From Desulfomicrobium sp. UBA5193 (GTDB lineage: Bacteria; Desulfobacterota; Desulfovibrionia; Desulfovibrionales; Desulfomicrobiaceae), in contig DHWB01000003.1 in NCBI GenBank assembly GCA_002412965.1, positions 579,149 to 643,148 of the forward strand: a stretch of DNA of 64,000 bases, given 5' to 3'. Position 1 is the first letter of the stretch, and each line of letters starts with the position of its first letter. Shown here one piece after another: positions 41,694-49,606 of the stretch. A program made the position numbers and the translations under genes. Below the pieces are notes generated by a model. That model ran no database searches. It was given only the letters and a program-made list of their open reading frames with translations, and had not been told where the DNA came from.

Positions 41694-42674
41694 ATGTACG
41701 TGGCTGTTCTCAGGGATAAAAAGCGAGTGCGTTTTGAACTGCGGCGGACCGTGCAATTGGACGGCGGGCTTGGTTTTGAAGTGCTTGCGGACTTGGGGGA
41801 AGATCCACGCTGCGCGGTCCATTTTGGCCGGTTCGGCATGTCCTATGCCGAGGAAATCCAGGAGTCGCTGGCTCATTTGGATCTTGACATGGACGAACTG
41901 GATGAGGCTTTCGCCCCTTTTGCACCGCAAGGGTTCAGGAGCGGGGCGAGTCGGGGCAAAAAGTGGAGGCGCACGGTGCTCAACATGGCGCAGGAAGAGG
42001 CCATACGCGCCATGCATCCTTTTGATCGGAGGCGCATGGCCTATTTGCGCTCTGGCGAGGTCAATCTGAGCCGCATCAACGAGGTCAGCCCCAAGCTCTT
42101 TCTGGGGCTTGCAGACAAGAGCCGCGATGAAGTGGAGCAGCTGTTCTTGCGTCTGGAGCGTTCTTTGCCACCGGAAGAAGCGCGGCGCTATGTCCATGCG
42201 TCACTTGATCTGCAACGACATTTTGCCAATTTGACGGCCCGGACCATGCCCGAAGCCCTTGATCCGATTCAGCTGGATGAAGCCTTTATGCACGAATTCT
42301 GCGCGCTGCAAACCGATCAGGTGTTTGGCTTCGGCCTTCCAGGGGGGCCGCAAGCGTATCTGAGGCGCTATGCGTTCATGCATTTTGATTTCGAGTTTGC
42401 CGCGTCGGATGGATTTGGGAGGATTTTCGAGGACTTCATGAATGACTTTCGCCGACCACGCCCGCGTCCGAAAACAGTCATCCCGGAACGAGTGCGGGAG
42501 CTTTTTGGGCTGAGCATGGATGAGATACGGCGTTTGTCCCGGAGAGAATTCGCGCGGGTCTTCCGCAAAAAAGCCATGGCCATGCATCCGGACAAGGGCG
42601 GGGATCATGACGCCTTTGTGGAACTGCTTGAAACCTACAAACGCCTTGTGACCGCCAAGCCCGAAAACAGTTGA
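41694..42674 (+). CDS. Protein with C-terminal J-domain
   Basis: A 326-residue protein. About 255 residues of unrecognised, charged, mostly helical sequence are followed by a J-domain (about 262-320; VRELFGLSMDEIRRLSRREFARVFRKKAM, HPD in MHPDKGGD). J-domains stimulate DnaK-type Hsp70 ATPase, so this is probably a specialised co-chaperone whose N-terminal part recruits a client. No membrane helix, G/F linker or zinc domain is present. It is one base after pyrC. Confidence 0.8.
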   Translation: MYVAVLRDKKRVRFELRRTVQLDGGLGFEVLADLGEDPRCAVHFGRFGMSYAEEIQESLAHLDLDMDELDEAFAPFAPQGFRSGASRGKKWRRTVLNMAQEEAIRAMHPFDRRRMAYLRSGEVNLSRINEVSPKLFLGLADKSRDEVEQLFLRLERSLPPEEARRYVHASLDLQRHFANLTARTMPEALDPIQLDEAFMHEFCALQTDQVFGFGLPGGPQAYLRRYAFMHFDFEFAASDGFGRIFEDFMNDFRRPRPRPKTVIPERVRELFGLSMDEIRRLSRREFARVFRKKAMAMHPDKGGDHDAFVELLETYKRLVTAKPENS

Positions 42675-42693
42675 AGGCTTTTTTCGGCGTCAG

Positions 42694-43596
42694 TTAAGCT
42701 ACGCCGCTCTCTGTGCCATTGAGCATCGCCAGAACCATGTCCTTCTCCACGTTCATCCGTCCGCGCACGCTGGCTTGCACGCTGGCTGTTGAAGATCCGA
42801 ACTGCGATTTTCGAGAATCATAAACCTTGTCGATCAATTTCTGCGCAAACTGCTGCTCGGATTCATTCTCCCCCACTGACTTTATGGCCTTCCCAAAGAT
42901 TTTCGCTGCACCGGCTGGCCCATGCTGGACGGCCGTACTCCACAACGCTTCACGGGCGGCTGGGGGCAGGGTATCCATATCCACTCCGGTTTTTGCCAAA
43001 ATCTTGTCGCGGGCTGGTTCATAATGAGTTGATTCGATGAATTCGCGCTGCAACTGGCCGAATTTTTCTGGGTCCTTGGCCGCGATGCTTCGCCAGGCAT
43101 CGGGCATGCGTCCTTTGGTCGAGCCGGTGTCCGCGGATCCTGCGGCTTTGAGCGTCTTGGCCCACGCGGGTTCTTTTTCCTGCAGAAATTCTATGAAACC
43201 ACGCATGGTGCCCGGTTTGGACGCTATCTGATAGGTGCCGTAGGAGGTGCCGCCATTTTTGTCGTAGCCGATGGCGTTGACTCCCTGGGTGCCGGATTCA
43301 AAGGCCGCTGATAGGGCCCCGATCCCCGCGTGCTTGTCAGTTCGGGAACCTTTATGGGCTTTGGCATCGGCTGGCTGCTGTTTCATGATGGCCGCCAGTC
43401 CGTGCAGGGCGTCCTGCATGAGGGAGTTTTCCATTCCAGACCCGCCAAGCTCCGAGCTCAAGGCCTGAATATCCTTGCTGCCCATGGCTTGGCGCATATG
43501 ATTCTGAAATCCGTCGGCCATCGCGGTCTTTCGGCTCTTACGTTCGGGGGCGGTACCCAACATGGTCATCAGTTGTATGGGATCAATAAGGCTCAT
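42694..43596 (-). CDS. Putative muramidase with FlgJ-like N-terminus
   Basis: A 300-residue protein without a signal peptide. The C-terminal part (about 92-245) looks like a lysozyme/chitosanase-fold hydrolase: E100 in LSAAFESGTQG is the likely catalytic Glu, followed by GYDKNGGTSYGTYQI. The N-terminal part has FQNHMRQAM and LGGSGMENSLMQDAL, which faintly recall the rod-binding domain of FlgJ. The start at 43596 has GGAG upstream; a longer reading lacks one. It might be a flagellar or phage/T6SS-type peptidoglycan hydrolase. Assignment is by motif only. Confidence 0.65.
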   Translation of the reverse strand: MSLIDPIQLMTMLGTAPERKSRKTAMADGFQNHMRQAMGSKDIQALSSELGGSGMENSLMQDALHGLAAIMKQQPADAKAHKGSRTDKHAGIGALSAAFESGTQGVNAIGYDKNGGTSYGTYQIASKPGTMRGFIEFLQEKEPAWAKTLKAAGSADTGSTKGRMPDAWRSIAAKDPEKFGQLQREFIESTHYEPARDKILAKTGVDMDTLPPAAREALWSTAVQHGPAGAAKIFGKAIKSVGENESEQQFAQKLIDKVYDSRKSQFGSSTASVQASVRGRMNVEKDMVLAMLNGTESGVA

Positions 43597-43640
43597 GCGG
43601 CATCTCCGTGTCAAATTCCTGTCGCAAAAAGGGCTTTGTG

Positions 43641-43653
43641 CATGCTTAGCATG
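43641..43653. promoter_or_regulatory. Perfect 13-bp palindrome upstream of potD
   Basis: CATGCT-T-AGCATG lies in the divergent region between the muramidase gene and potD, 45 bp from the former start and 141 bp from the latter. It may be an operator; no regulator can be named. Confidence 0.3.
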
Positions 43654-43793
43654 TTCTGGACCATTTGAGGCGTCGGGAGGGTTTTGAAGCTGTATCTGAA
43701 CTGCCTTCAAGAAGCCGCATGCTTGTCAGGTTTGGTTGCAAATGATATCTGGCTGACTGCTTATCCCCAACACTTCTACAAGGAGAATTTCGT

Positions 43794-44849
43794 ATGAAAC
43801 GGATCGTGCTGATGCTGGTTCTCTTGCTCGCGGGATCTTCCCTGGCCATGGCCGACACCCTGCAGCTGCTGACCTGGAAAGGGTATGCCCCCAAAGAGCT
43901 CGTGGACAAATTTCAGGCGGAAACGGGCATCAAGGTCGAAGTGACTTATTCCAACAACGAGGAAATGATCGCCAAGCTGCGGGCCACGCGCGGTGCTGGC
44001 TTTGATCTGGCTCAGCCCAGCCAGGATCGCATCTCCTCGGTTCAGGAAGAGTTCGGCATTTATCAGCCAATCGACTATGCCAAAATCGATGCGGCTCTGT
44101 TCATTCCCTCCATGCTCGATGCCGTGAAGAAAAACACTCTGGTTGGCGGCAAGTCCTACGCAGTGCCTTTTTGCTGGGGCACCTCTGGCCTTGTGGTGAA
44201 TAATGCACAGGCCAAAGGCGCTACATCCTGGAAGGCCCTGATCGACCCTCAGTACAAGGGCCGCATCAGCTACCGCCTCAAACGTCCGGCTCTTATCGGT
44301 CTCGGCTTTGCAATGGGTTACGATCCCTTTGCCCTCTACGGCGACGAGAAAGCGTATGCCGAGATGCTCTCCAAAATCGAAGCCGAGCTGATCAAGGCCA
44401 AGCCCCTGGTCAAGAACTACTGGGCCAACGGCGACCAGTTGCTCGAATCCGTGCGTTCGGGCGAAGTGACCGTGGCCGAGGCATGGGACAACGGCGGATG
44501 GAAGCTGCATGACGACAACAAGGACATCGATTTTGTCGCCCCGAGCGAAGGCGCGCTGGGTTGGATCGATACCTTCACCATCCCTGCCAAGGCCAAGAAT
44601 GTCGAGGCCGCCTACAAGTGGATCAACTTCATGCTCAAGCCCGAAAACAGCGGCTATTTCACTTCCGCCGAGAAGACGCCCACGGCCTCCAAGGGCGCTG
44701 CTCCGTTTGTCGATCCGGCCTTCCAGGCCAACTTCGACCGCTCCTTCCCCCAGGCGGTCATCGACAACATCAAGTGGTATCCCCCCGTACCCGCCAAGCT
44801 CGAAGCCATGGAAGGCAAAGTGTTGGACAAGGTCAAGGCCTCCAACTAA
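43794..44849 (+). CDS. potD: Spermidine/putrescine-type binding protein PotD
   Basis: A 351-residue periplasmic binding protein with signal peptide MKRIVLMLVLLLAGSSLAMA. The mature start LQLLTWKGYAPKELVDKFQAETGIKVEVTY is typical of PotD/PotF, and AVPFCWGTSGLVVN lies in the hinge region. It delivers a polyamine-like cation to PotBC. Exact substrate is uncertain from sequence. AAGGAG precedes the ATG. A terminator directly follows it, before potA. Confidence 0.88.
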   Translation: MKRIVLMLVLLLAGSSLAMADTLQLLTWKGYAPKELVDKFQAETGIKVEVTYSNNEEMIAKLRATRGAGFDLAQPSQDRISSVQEEFGIYQPIDYAKIDAALFIPSMLDAVKKNTLVGGKSYAVPFCWGTSGLVVNNAQAKGATSWKALIDPQYKGRISYRLKRPALIGLGFAMGYDPFALYGDEKAYAEMLSKIEAELIKAKPLVKNYWANGDQLLESVRSGEVTVAEAWDNGGWKLHDDNKDIDFVAPSEGALGWIDTFTIPAKAKNVEAAYKWINFMLKPENSGYFTSAEKTPTASKGAAPFVDPAFQANFDRSFPQAVIDNIKWYPPVPAKLEAMEGKVLDKVKASN

Positions 44850-44856
44850 ACACATT

Positions 44857-44890
44857 GGTCCGGAGCCTCATGCTCCGGACCACCTTTTTT
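44857..44890 (+). terminator. Intercistronic terminator between potD and potA
   Basis: A perfect 10-bp stem (GGTCCGGAGC / GCTCCGGACC) with a 5-base loop, followed by ACC and TTTTTT. It ends 15 bp before the potA start. It should reduce transcription of potABC relative to potD. Confidence 0.88.
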
Positions 44891-44905
44891 CATAACGGAC
44901 ACCGC

Positions 44906-45994
44906 ATGCACGCTGATCTGGTCATTACCGGTTTGGTCAAGAATTTCGGCTCGTTTCGGGCTGTGGATGATGTCTCCTTCTCCGTGCCCAAGGGCTCGTT
45001 TTTTTCCATTCTGGGCCCCTCGGGCTGCGGCAAGACGACGCTCCTGCGCATGATTGCCGGTTTCGAGGAGCAGACAGGTGGGAGCATCGAGATCAGCGGC
45101 CAGGACATGCGTGGGGTGACGCCCAACAACCGCCCTGTGAATCTTGTCTTTCAGCATCTGGCCCTTTTCCCGATGATGGACGTGGCCGAGAACATCGCCT
45201 TTGGCCTCAGGCGCCGCAAGGTTCCATCCGCTGAGATCCGTCGCCGCACGGAGGAGATCCTGGAGCGTGTCGACCTGCCGGGCTACGGAGCCAAGCGCAT
45301 CCTCCAGCTTTCCGGCGGCCAGAAGCAGCGAGTGGCCATAGCCCGGTGCCTGGTCCTCGAACCCAAAGTCCTGCTCCTGGATGAACCTCTCGGTGCCCTT
45401 GATTTGAAACTCCGCGAGCAGATGAAGGTGGAGCTCAAGAAGCTGCAGGCCAAGATCGGCACGACCTTCGTCTACATCACCCACGACCAGTCCGAAGCCC
45501 TGGTCATGTCCGACACCGTGGCGGTCATGAACAAGGGGCGTTTCGAGCAGGTCGGCTCCCCGCAGGAACTCTACGGCGACCCGCGTACGCCCTTCGTGGC
45601 CTCTTTCGTGGGCGACAACAATCGCTGGGCCGGGACTGTGGAGGACATGGACGCCGACACTGTCTTGATCCGCACCGACGAGAATCTCCTGTTTCGTTCG
45701 CGCAAGAAATCAGATGCGCGCAAAGGGCCAGCCACTCTTTTTCTGCGACCCGAGGCCATGGTCATTCAGCCCCCGGATGTCTCGGGACTCAACACCTTCG
45801 AAGTCACGGTCAAGGCCATCCTCTTCGACGGGGCCAACAGCCGCCTGCTGACCTCGACGGCGGCCGGCCATGAGTTGCTCGTGGCCCTGCCCCAGAACCG
45901 CGCCTTCGACCATATCCGTCCGGGTGAGGTCATCACTCTGGGCTGGCACCCGCAATCGGGCATCGCCTTTGCCCGGACCGAGGAGCTGCCATGA
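44906..45994 (+). CDS. potA: Polyamine-type ABC transporter ATPase PotA
   Basis: A 362-residue ABC ATPase with Walker A GPSGCGKTT, Q-loop LVFQHLALFP, signature LSGGQKQRVAIARCL and Walker B LLLDEPLGALD. A C-terminal TOBE regulatory domain (about 275-360) follows. It energises uptake through PotB/PotC. Start ATG 44906 lies after the potD terminator; the longer in-frame extension upstream overlaps potD. potB overlaps its stop by 4 bp. Confidence 0.9.
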   Translation: MHADLVITGLVKNFGSFRAVDDVSFSVPKGSFFSILGPSGCGKTTLLRMIAGFEEQTGGSIEISGQDMRGVTPNNRPVNLVFQHLALFPMMDVAENIAFGLRRRKVPSAEIRRRTEEILERVDLPGYGAKRILQLSGGQKQRVAIARCLVLEPKVLLLDEPLGALDLKLREQMKVELKKLQAKIGTTFVYITHDQSEALVMSDTVAVMNKGRFEQVGSPQELYGDPRTPFVASFVGDNNRWAGTVEDMDADTVLIRTDENLLFRSRKKSDARKGPATLFLRPEAMVIQPPDVSGLNTFEVTVKAILFDGANSRLLTSTAAGHELLVALPQNRAFDHIRPGEVITLGWHPQSGIAFARTEELP

Positions 45995-46827
45995 AGCGCT
46001 CGGCCTTGTTCTGGGTCTTCCTCGCGCCGGTGCTGATGTGGCTCTTTCTGCTCATCGTGCTGCCGCACCTGGATCTCTTGATCCTCAGCTTTCGGGTCGG
46101 AAATGACTGGAGTCTGGAAAATTACGGCAATTTTTTTACGGAACCCATCTACTGGCTGACCTTCGTGCGCACCGCCGCCTATTCCATCATCACCACCTTT
46201 TTGACCCTGATTGTATCGTTGCCCGTGGCCTTTTACATCACCAAGCTGTCCAGGCCGGGTGTGCGCGGATTTTTGATGGTTCTGTTGCTGCTCCCGTTCT
46301 GGGTCAGCGAGCTGGTGCGGGTCTATGGATGGATGCTGCTCTTGAGGGAATCCGGAGTGCTGAACTATTTTCTGCTGCACCTCGGCCTGGTGGAGCGGCC
46401 CATCGAGATGCTCTACAACGACGCGACCATGATCATGGGCCTGGTTTACACCTCCATGCTCTTCATGGTCGTGCCCCTGGTTTCGGTCATGGAGAGTCTG
46501 GACGACAGCCTGGTCGAGGCCGCCTACGACCTTGGGGCGAGCAAGGTCTGCATCTGGCGCACGATCATCATCCCGCACTGCAAGCCCGGCATCACCTCCG
46601 GGGCCATCGTGGTCTTCATGCTTGTGCTCGGCAACTATCTGACCCCCAATCTCATGGGCGGCAAGAACTCGCTGTGGTTCACGGAGCAGATCTACAATCA
46701 GTTCATCGCCAGCTTCAACTGGAATCAGGGCGCGGCCTTCGGCTTTTTGCTGCTCGCGCTGAGTACGGGCATCATTTGGGTTGGGCTCAAGCTCTCGGGC
46801 CAGCGCCTGGATGAGGTGGCGTCATGA
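45991..46827 (+). CDS. potB: Polyamine-type ABC transporter permease PotB
   Basis: A 278-residue permease with six membrane segments and the coupling motif EAAYDLGASKVCIWRTIIIPHCKPG. The C-terminal segment VLGNYLTPNLMGG matches PotB. It forms the pore with PotC. Its ATG overlaps potA and its stop overlaps potC (ATGA). Confidence 0.9.
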   Translation: MKRSALFWVFLAPVLMWLFLLIVLPHLDLLILSFRVGNDWSLENYGNFFTEPIYWLTFVRTAAYSIITTFLTLIVSLPVAFYITKLSRPGVRGFLMVLLLLPFWVSELVRVYGWMLLLRESGVLNYFLLHLGLVERPIEMLYNDATMIMGLVYTSMLFMVVPLVSVMESLDDSLVEAAYDLGASKVCIWRTIIIPHCKPGITSGAIVVFMLVLGNYLTPNLMGGKNSLWFTEQIYNQFIASFNWNQGAAFGFLLLALSTGIIWVGLKLSGQRLDEVAS

Positions 46828-47684
46828 TTCGCTCCCTGCCCAGATCCAGAGCCTACGACCGCGCATTTGTCGTCTTCATCCTGCTCTATTTTTTCTTTCT
46901 TTTCGCACCGCTTCTGGTGACCTGCGTCCTGGCCTTCAACAACTCCGAGTTTCCGTCCCTGCCCTGGCGCGGCTTCACGCTGGACTGGTTCACCTCGGCC
47001 GGACCCAAGCGGGTCGGCATCTTCGAGGATGCCGACAACCTGCGGGCCCTCTGGGTCAGTTTCCAGACCGCGCTCTGGGTCAGCCTTTCATGCGTGGTGG
47101 TGGGGGTGTGCGCCGCTTTCCTGTTCGAGCAGGAGAATTTCCGGGGCAAGAATTTTCTCTATTTTCTCATGCTCGCCCCATTGGTCATTCCGGGCGTGAT
47201 CCTGGGCATCTCCATTCTGCTGGGGGCGACCACTGCGGGCGCGTATTTCGAGGATCACTGGAACCTCGACATTGAGCTGTTCCGGCCGAGCTTCTGGCTG
47301 GTGGTGGTGGGACAATTCTCTTTCATCACCACCTTCGTGACTCTGGTCGTCTCCGCCCGGTTGCGCAAATTCGATCATTCCCTGGAAGAGGCGGCCCTCA
47401 ATCTGGGCGCGACCCGCTTCGAAGTCATCTGGCACATCACCCTGCGCTATCTGCGCTCCTCCATTATCGGTTCCGCCGCAGTGGCGTTTCTGATGAGCTT
47501 TGAAAACTTCAACACCACCCTTTTTCTGGTCGGCTCCCAGCCAACCCTGCCCATCAACCTGTACCTGCAGGTCCGCGACGGCTCCACTCCGGTCATCAAC
47601 TCCATCTCCCTTTTGCTCATCGTGGGCACGTCATTTCTGGCTTTGGCCAATCTTTATTTCGACCGTAAGGACGGGCTGAAATAA
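46824..47684 (+). CDS. potC: Polyamine-type ABC transporter permease PotC
   Basis: A 286-residue permease with six predicted helices, a first periplasmic loop (about 45-75) that includes FPSLPWRGFTLDWF, and the coupling motif EEAALNLGATRFEVIWHITLRYL. It is the last gene of the transporter operon, and a strong terminator follows after about 95 bp. Confidence 0.9.
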   Translation: MIRSLPRSRAYDRAFVVFILLYFFFLFAPLLVTCVLAFNNSEFPSLPWRGFTLDWFTSAGPKRVGIFEDADNLRALWVSFQTALWVSLSCVVVGVCAAFLFEQENFRGKNFLYFLMLAPLVIPGVILGISILLGATTAGAYFEDHWNLDIELFRPSFWLVVVGQFSFITTFVTLVVSARLRKFDHSLEEAALNLGATRFEVIWHITLRYLRSSIIGSAAVAFLMSFENFNTTLFLVGSQPTLPINLYLQVRDGSTPVINSISLLLIVGTSFLALANLYFDRKDGLK

Positions 47685-48091
47685 TATCTTCGCCTTGTTC
47701 GGCGGGCGTACTTGTATTCTTCTTCTGTAATAAACTCTAATCATGAGTTTATAGTTTGAACTGTAATTTACGAAGCAGTCCCTCCAAGGCATTTGAGTTT
47801 GGAGGGACGCTTTTTTTCGTGCTTCTTTTGATGATTTTTGCGCTTGATATTTGCTCAATTCCGTTTGCCGTTGAACAGGAATGCATGGGCTTGAATCAAG
47901 GTGAGTTGTGGTGATTTGCAAAAACAATTCACATTTGTATGTACGTATTTTTAAAATAACTCACATAGCTACGTATTGAAATGAATCGATAATCGGGACA
48001 AATAATAACAAATTATGGCCGGATGTGTGTCGAACCGGCTGGAAATTTTCAGTTTGCTGATTTGTAACCCAAACATGAGTGATAACATACC
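47685..48091. other. Spacer with two hairpins after potC
   Basis: An ATAAACTC / GAGTTTAT hairpin lies at 47730-47752 without a T-tract, and a strong terminator at 47778-47818. After that the sequence becomes AT-rich (about 47930-48090). The ATG of the GH108-like gene at 48092 has no clear ribosome site. I see no RNA gene. Confidence 0.55.
47778..47818 (+). terminator. Intrinsic terminator of pot operon
   Basis: A 10-bp stem (GTCCCTCCAA / TTGGAGGGAC) with an 11-base loop followed by GC and TTTTTTT. Outer ACGAA / TTCGT bases extend the pairing across the T-tract. Confidence 0.9.
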
Positions 48092-48748
48092 ATGAATAAA
48101 ACTTTTGAGCAGGCTCTTGAATTTGTGTTGCTCAGAGGGGATCGTTGCGTTGATAACATCGAAAATCTGCCCGGTGAAGAGTTCATGGGGATCAATCGTT
48201 TTTTTCATCCGGAGTGGATTGGCTGGTACGTAATAGATCAGCGTAAAGACAATATTCATGGCACTTCCATGCTCGCATTATCTGAAAGTGATAGGGCATT
48301 ACAAAATCTTGTGCGTAATTTTTATTATGAGAAATATTGGAAAGCGCTCTATGCAGACACGATGCCGGAACAACTTGCTATAACAATGTTCGATAGCGCA
48401 GTAGTTCATGGATGTAATATGGCTATAAGATTCATGCAAGAAGCGATGAATAATTTTATTGGGTGGAAGAAATTGGAAGAAGACGGGATATTAAGAAAAA
48501 ATTCAAGAGATATGTTGAGTAAGATACTCGAACGTGATGAGAATTATCTAAAAATGCTTGTTTTTGAGATACTCCGTATAAGAGCTGAATATTGTGATGA
48601 AATTTACTGCAGTAATAAGCATGGCAGAAATTGCTATAGAAAAAGAATTTCTGATTTGAAAACAAAAATTCATAACATGTTCAAAAAAGATTTTTTTCTT
48701 ATGAATATGGAAAAAAGAACGGCACATCATTCAGGATTTCAGAGCTGA
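48092..48748 (+). CDS. GH108-like lysozyme homologue, probably inactive
   Basis: A 218-residue, AT-rich gene. Residues 4-145 follow the GH108 (ZliS-type) muramidase plan: FEQALEFVLL at the start, GEEFMGI where the family has a GETNYGI-like segment, YYEKYWKAL, ITMFDSAVVHGCNMAIRFMQ and DGILRKNS. The catalytic Glu of the family motif (HEGGY) falls on Gly in LLRGDRC, so enzymatic activity is doubtful. The C-terminal 60 residues are Cys/Lys-rich and unrecognised. No signal peptide and no holin gene are seen. It could be a phage-derived remnant or an immunity/binding protein. Confidence 0.65.
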   Translation: MNKTFEQALEFVLLRGDRCVDNIENLPGEEFMGINRFFHPEWIGWYVIDQRKDNIHGTSMLALSESDRALQNLVRNFYYEKYWKALYADTMPEQLAITMFDSAVVHGCNMAIRFMQEAMNNFIGWKKLEEDGILRKNSRDMLSKILERDENYLKMLVFEILRIRAEYCDEIYCSNKHGRNCYRKRISDLKTKIHNMFKKDFFLMNMEKRTAHHSGFQS

Positions 48749-48787
48749 TATGTGTCCACGCAAGGCCGCTCTCCAACTGCGATAGCA

Positions 48788-49606
48788 TCACTTCATACTG
48801 TCTACCTGAATCCAATCCAGAGTTTCCCGAAATATGCTTTTTGCGTGAAGCATGGCGACATGGCTCACCGGAAGAGTCTGAATTTCCTTCCAGCCCGATG
48901 ATTCGCAGCGCAATGCCGTGTTGGGGAGAACCATGTTGTCCGCCGGAGACCTGATCGCCAGACAGCGCACATGGGCCGGAATCGGGAGTGCCTTGATTCT
49001 GCGCACATTTTCTCCCTCGTGCTTCAGATATCTGCCGAGCGAGGTCAGGGCGAAGGGCCAGAGCTTGCTGCCTGCAAAGGGTGTCCCCAGCGTGACCAAG
49101 CTGCGGATTTTCCGAGTGTCTTTGACCTGCGTCAGTGCTTCTTTCAGGAGCAGGCCACCCATGCTGTGCCCGATCAGATGCATATCCTGGTTCGGATGGG
49201 CATCGAGCAGTGATTGCAGATCTTTCCGCACCCCCTCGACCACGTCTTCCCACTGCGTCCCCCAACTTGAATAGGCAATGCAGGCTGTTGCAAAGCCGTG
49301 CGCGTGCAGCCAGCGGCGATACATGATCCAGGCGCTCTGGTTGTGGAAAAGTCCATGGACCATGACCACCAAAGCCTTCCCGCTGGTGGGCGCATTCCAG
49401 AGGCGCGGCCACAGCCCGATGGGGTGGAGGAGCACGATCAAGGCTTCGCTGACGATGCTGCGCAGTAAAGTCTTGCCTGCCATTGCCAGAAATCGGGGTA
49501 AGGGTTCGCCCGATTGATTGGCTTCTTCATAACAATACAAGGTGTACGTCAGCAGGGTGATCAGCAGTATTGCCGTGATAACGATGGTTAGAAGAAATGT
49601 GATCAT
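48788..49606 (-). CDS. Membrane-anchored alpha/beta hydrolase (lipase-like)
   Basis: A 272-residue protein. An N-terminal membrane helix (about 3-23) is followed by an alpha/beta hydrolase domain: MVHGLFHNQSAW forms the oxyanion region and LIGHSMGGLL the nucleophile elbow (GxSxG). Asp in SPADNMV and His in PVSHVAM complete a plausible triad. It resembles triacylglycerol lipases/esterases. Start 49606 has AAGG upstream and overlaps the mutY stop by 4 bp. Confidence 0.82.
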   Translation of the reverse strand: MITFLLTIVITAILLITLLTYTLYCYEEANQSGEPLPRFLAMAGKTLLRSIVSEALIVLLHPIGLWPRLWNAPTSGKALVVMVHGLFHNQSAWIMYRRWLHAHGFATACIAYSSWGTQWEDVVEGVRKDLQSLLDAHPNQDMHLIGHSMGGLLLKEALTQVKDTRKIRSLVTLGTPFAGSKLWPFALTSLGRYLKHEGENVRRIKALPIPAHVRCLAIRSPADNMVLPNTALRCESSGWKEIQTLPVSHVAMLHAKSIFRETLDWIQVDSMK

